A DNA stretch of 7,669 nucleotides from the NCBI GenBank assembly GCA_947449515.1, contig CANFSD010000074.1:1-7669 (forward strand), read 5' to 3'. The DNA comes from Bacteroidota bacterium (lineage in GTDB: Bacteria; Bacteroidota; Bacteroidia; UKL13-3). Both the position numbers and the translations under genes were made by a program. Below, one piece after another: positions 7,178 to 7,669 of this stretch (positions are counted from its first letter, which is position 1; each line of letters opens with the position of its first letter). The notes under the pieces were generated by a model, which had not been told where the DNA came from, made no database searches, and saw only the letters and a list, made by a program, of their open reading frames with translations.

Positions 7178-7669
7178 ATGAAACAACTTTTCAGCTTTTT
7201 TGGCTTGTTAGTTTTGCTCTTCCCGCAGGATGTTTTGGGGCAAGAGAAGAAGCTAGATTTTTTTGGTTCGGGCCGATTTGTATTAAACAACAGCAATATT
7301 AGTGGTGCATTATTAAAGCATGATACCACTACTGCGCAAAAACAAATGACAGGAAATACCTTGTTTGATTTGGGATTTCATATTAGGCCAAGTGAGGAAA
7401 CTGAAATTAAAGCAATTACCCGCGTAAGCAATGATATCAATGGTTTTTGGGGTGGAGGCGTAAATTTTTATTTGCGTGAATTGTATTTAAGAGGTTTGCT
7501 TTTTAAACGTATTAAATACCAAGTGGGCGATTTAAACACTAAGATGACGCCTTATACTTTATACAATTCTGCCATTGAATTGAGTGCACATAATCCTTTG
7601 GCCTTAAATACGGTTTCGGAAATTATTAACTACGATAAATTTTACGGAACCAACTCATGGCGTCAGCAA
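7178..7669 (+). CDS. Second exported barrel-like protein, operon partner (3' partial)
   Basis: An ATG at 7178, one base after the TAA of the preceding gene, opens a frame that stays open for 164 codons to the window end. The product starts with MKQLFSFFGLLVLLFP and a likely signal peptidase site after VLG (about residue 21), followed by QEKKLDFFGSGRFVLNN. Strand-like stretches with aromatic residues (FDLGFHI, NFYLRELYLRGLLF, IKYQVGDLNTKMTPYTLYN) suggest another outer-membrane barrel. The order of segments, with an FFG-containing opening strand, then a P-S-x-T turn, a Gly-rich loop and a G-D/G-x-N region, parallels the upstream protein, so the two may be diverged paralogues. No ribosome-binding site is visible and translational coupling is likely. 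The function is unknown, and the C-terminal half lies outside the window. Confidence 0.85.
   Translation, partial: MKQLFSFFGLLVLLFPQDVLGQEKKLDFFGSGRFVLNNSNISGALLKHDTTTAQKQMTGNTLFDLGFHIRPSEETEIKAITRVSNDINGFWGGGVNFYLRELYLRGLLFKRIKYQVGDLNTKMTPYTLYNSAIELSAHNPLALNTVSEIINYDKFYGTNSWRQQ

Overview
The window is AT-rich DNA from a member of the Bacteroidota. Three things point there: a type IX secretion (T9SS) C-terminal sorting domain on the first protein; a membrane-tethered regulator with a two-component-regulator propeller, triple-tyrosine domain and LuxR-type helix-turn-helix, an architecture typical of this phylum; and starts without a recognisable Shine-Dalgarno sequence. The order or genus cannot be told from this sequence.

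Layout. (1) Positions 1-2112, plus strand: the 3' part of a large secreted protein whose start lies upstream. It carries a 173-residue tandem repeat (the tail of one copy, then two full copies), two cysteine-rich starch/glycogen-binding-like modules, and a T9SS sorting domain. Similar modules often follow glycoside hydrolase domains in marine Bacteroidota, so an enzyme may be encoded upstream, but none is visible here. (2) Positions 2138-2178: a strong hairpin terminator with a GAAA loop between two convergent genes. (3) Positions 2177-5062, minus strand: a complete 961-residue inner-membrane sensor and transcription factor. (4) Positions 5063-5250: a 188-bp, very AT-rich divergent intergenic region with weak promoter candidates for both directions. 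(5) Positions 5251-7176, plus strand: a complete 641-residue exported protein that looks like an outer-membrane beta-barrel, apparently starting at TTG. (6) From 7178 to the window end, plus strand: the first 164 codons of a second exported barrel-like protein, one base downstream of the first gene's stop, so the two are almost certainly co-transcribed.

How they may fit together. The regulator is transcribed divergently from the two-gene barrel operon, which makes the operon a natural candidate target. The convergent T9SS protein has carbohydrate-binding-like modules, so a glycan-responsive surface locus is a reasonable reading, but this rests on gene order and domain type only. No RNA gene, CRISPR array, insertion sequence or origin was seen. 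The least understood part is the pair of apparently related barrel proteins, neither of which I can assign to a named family.
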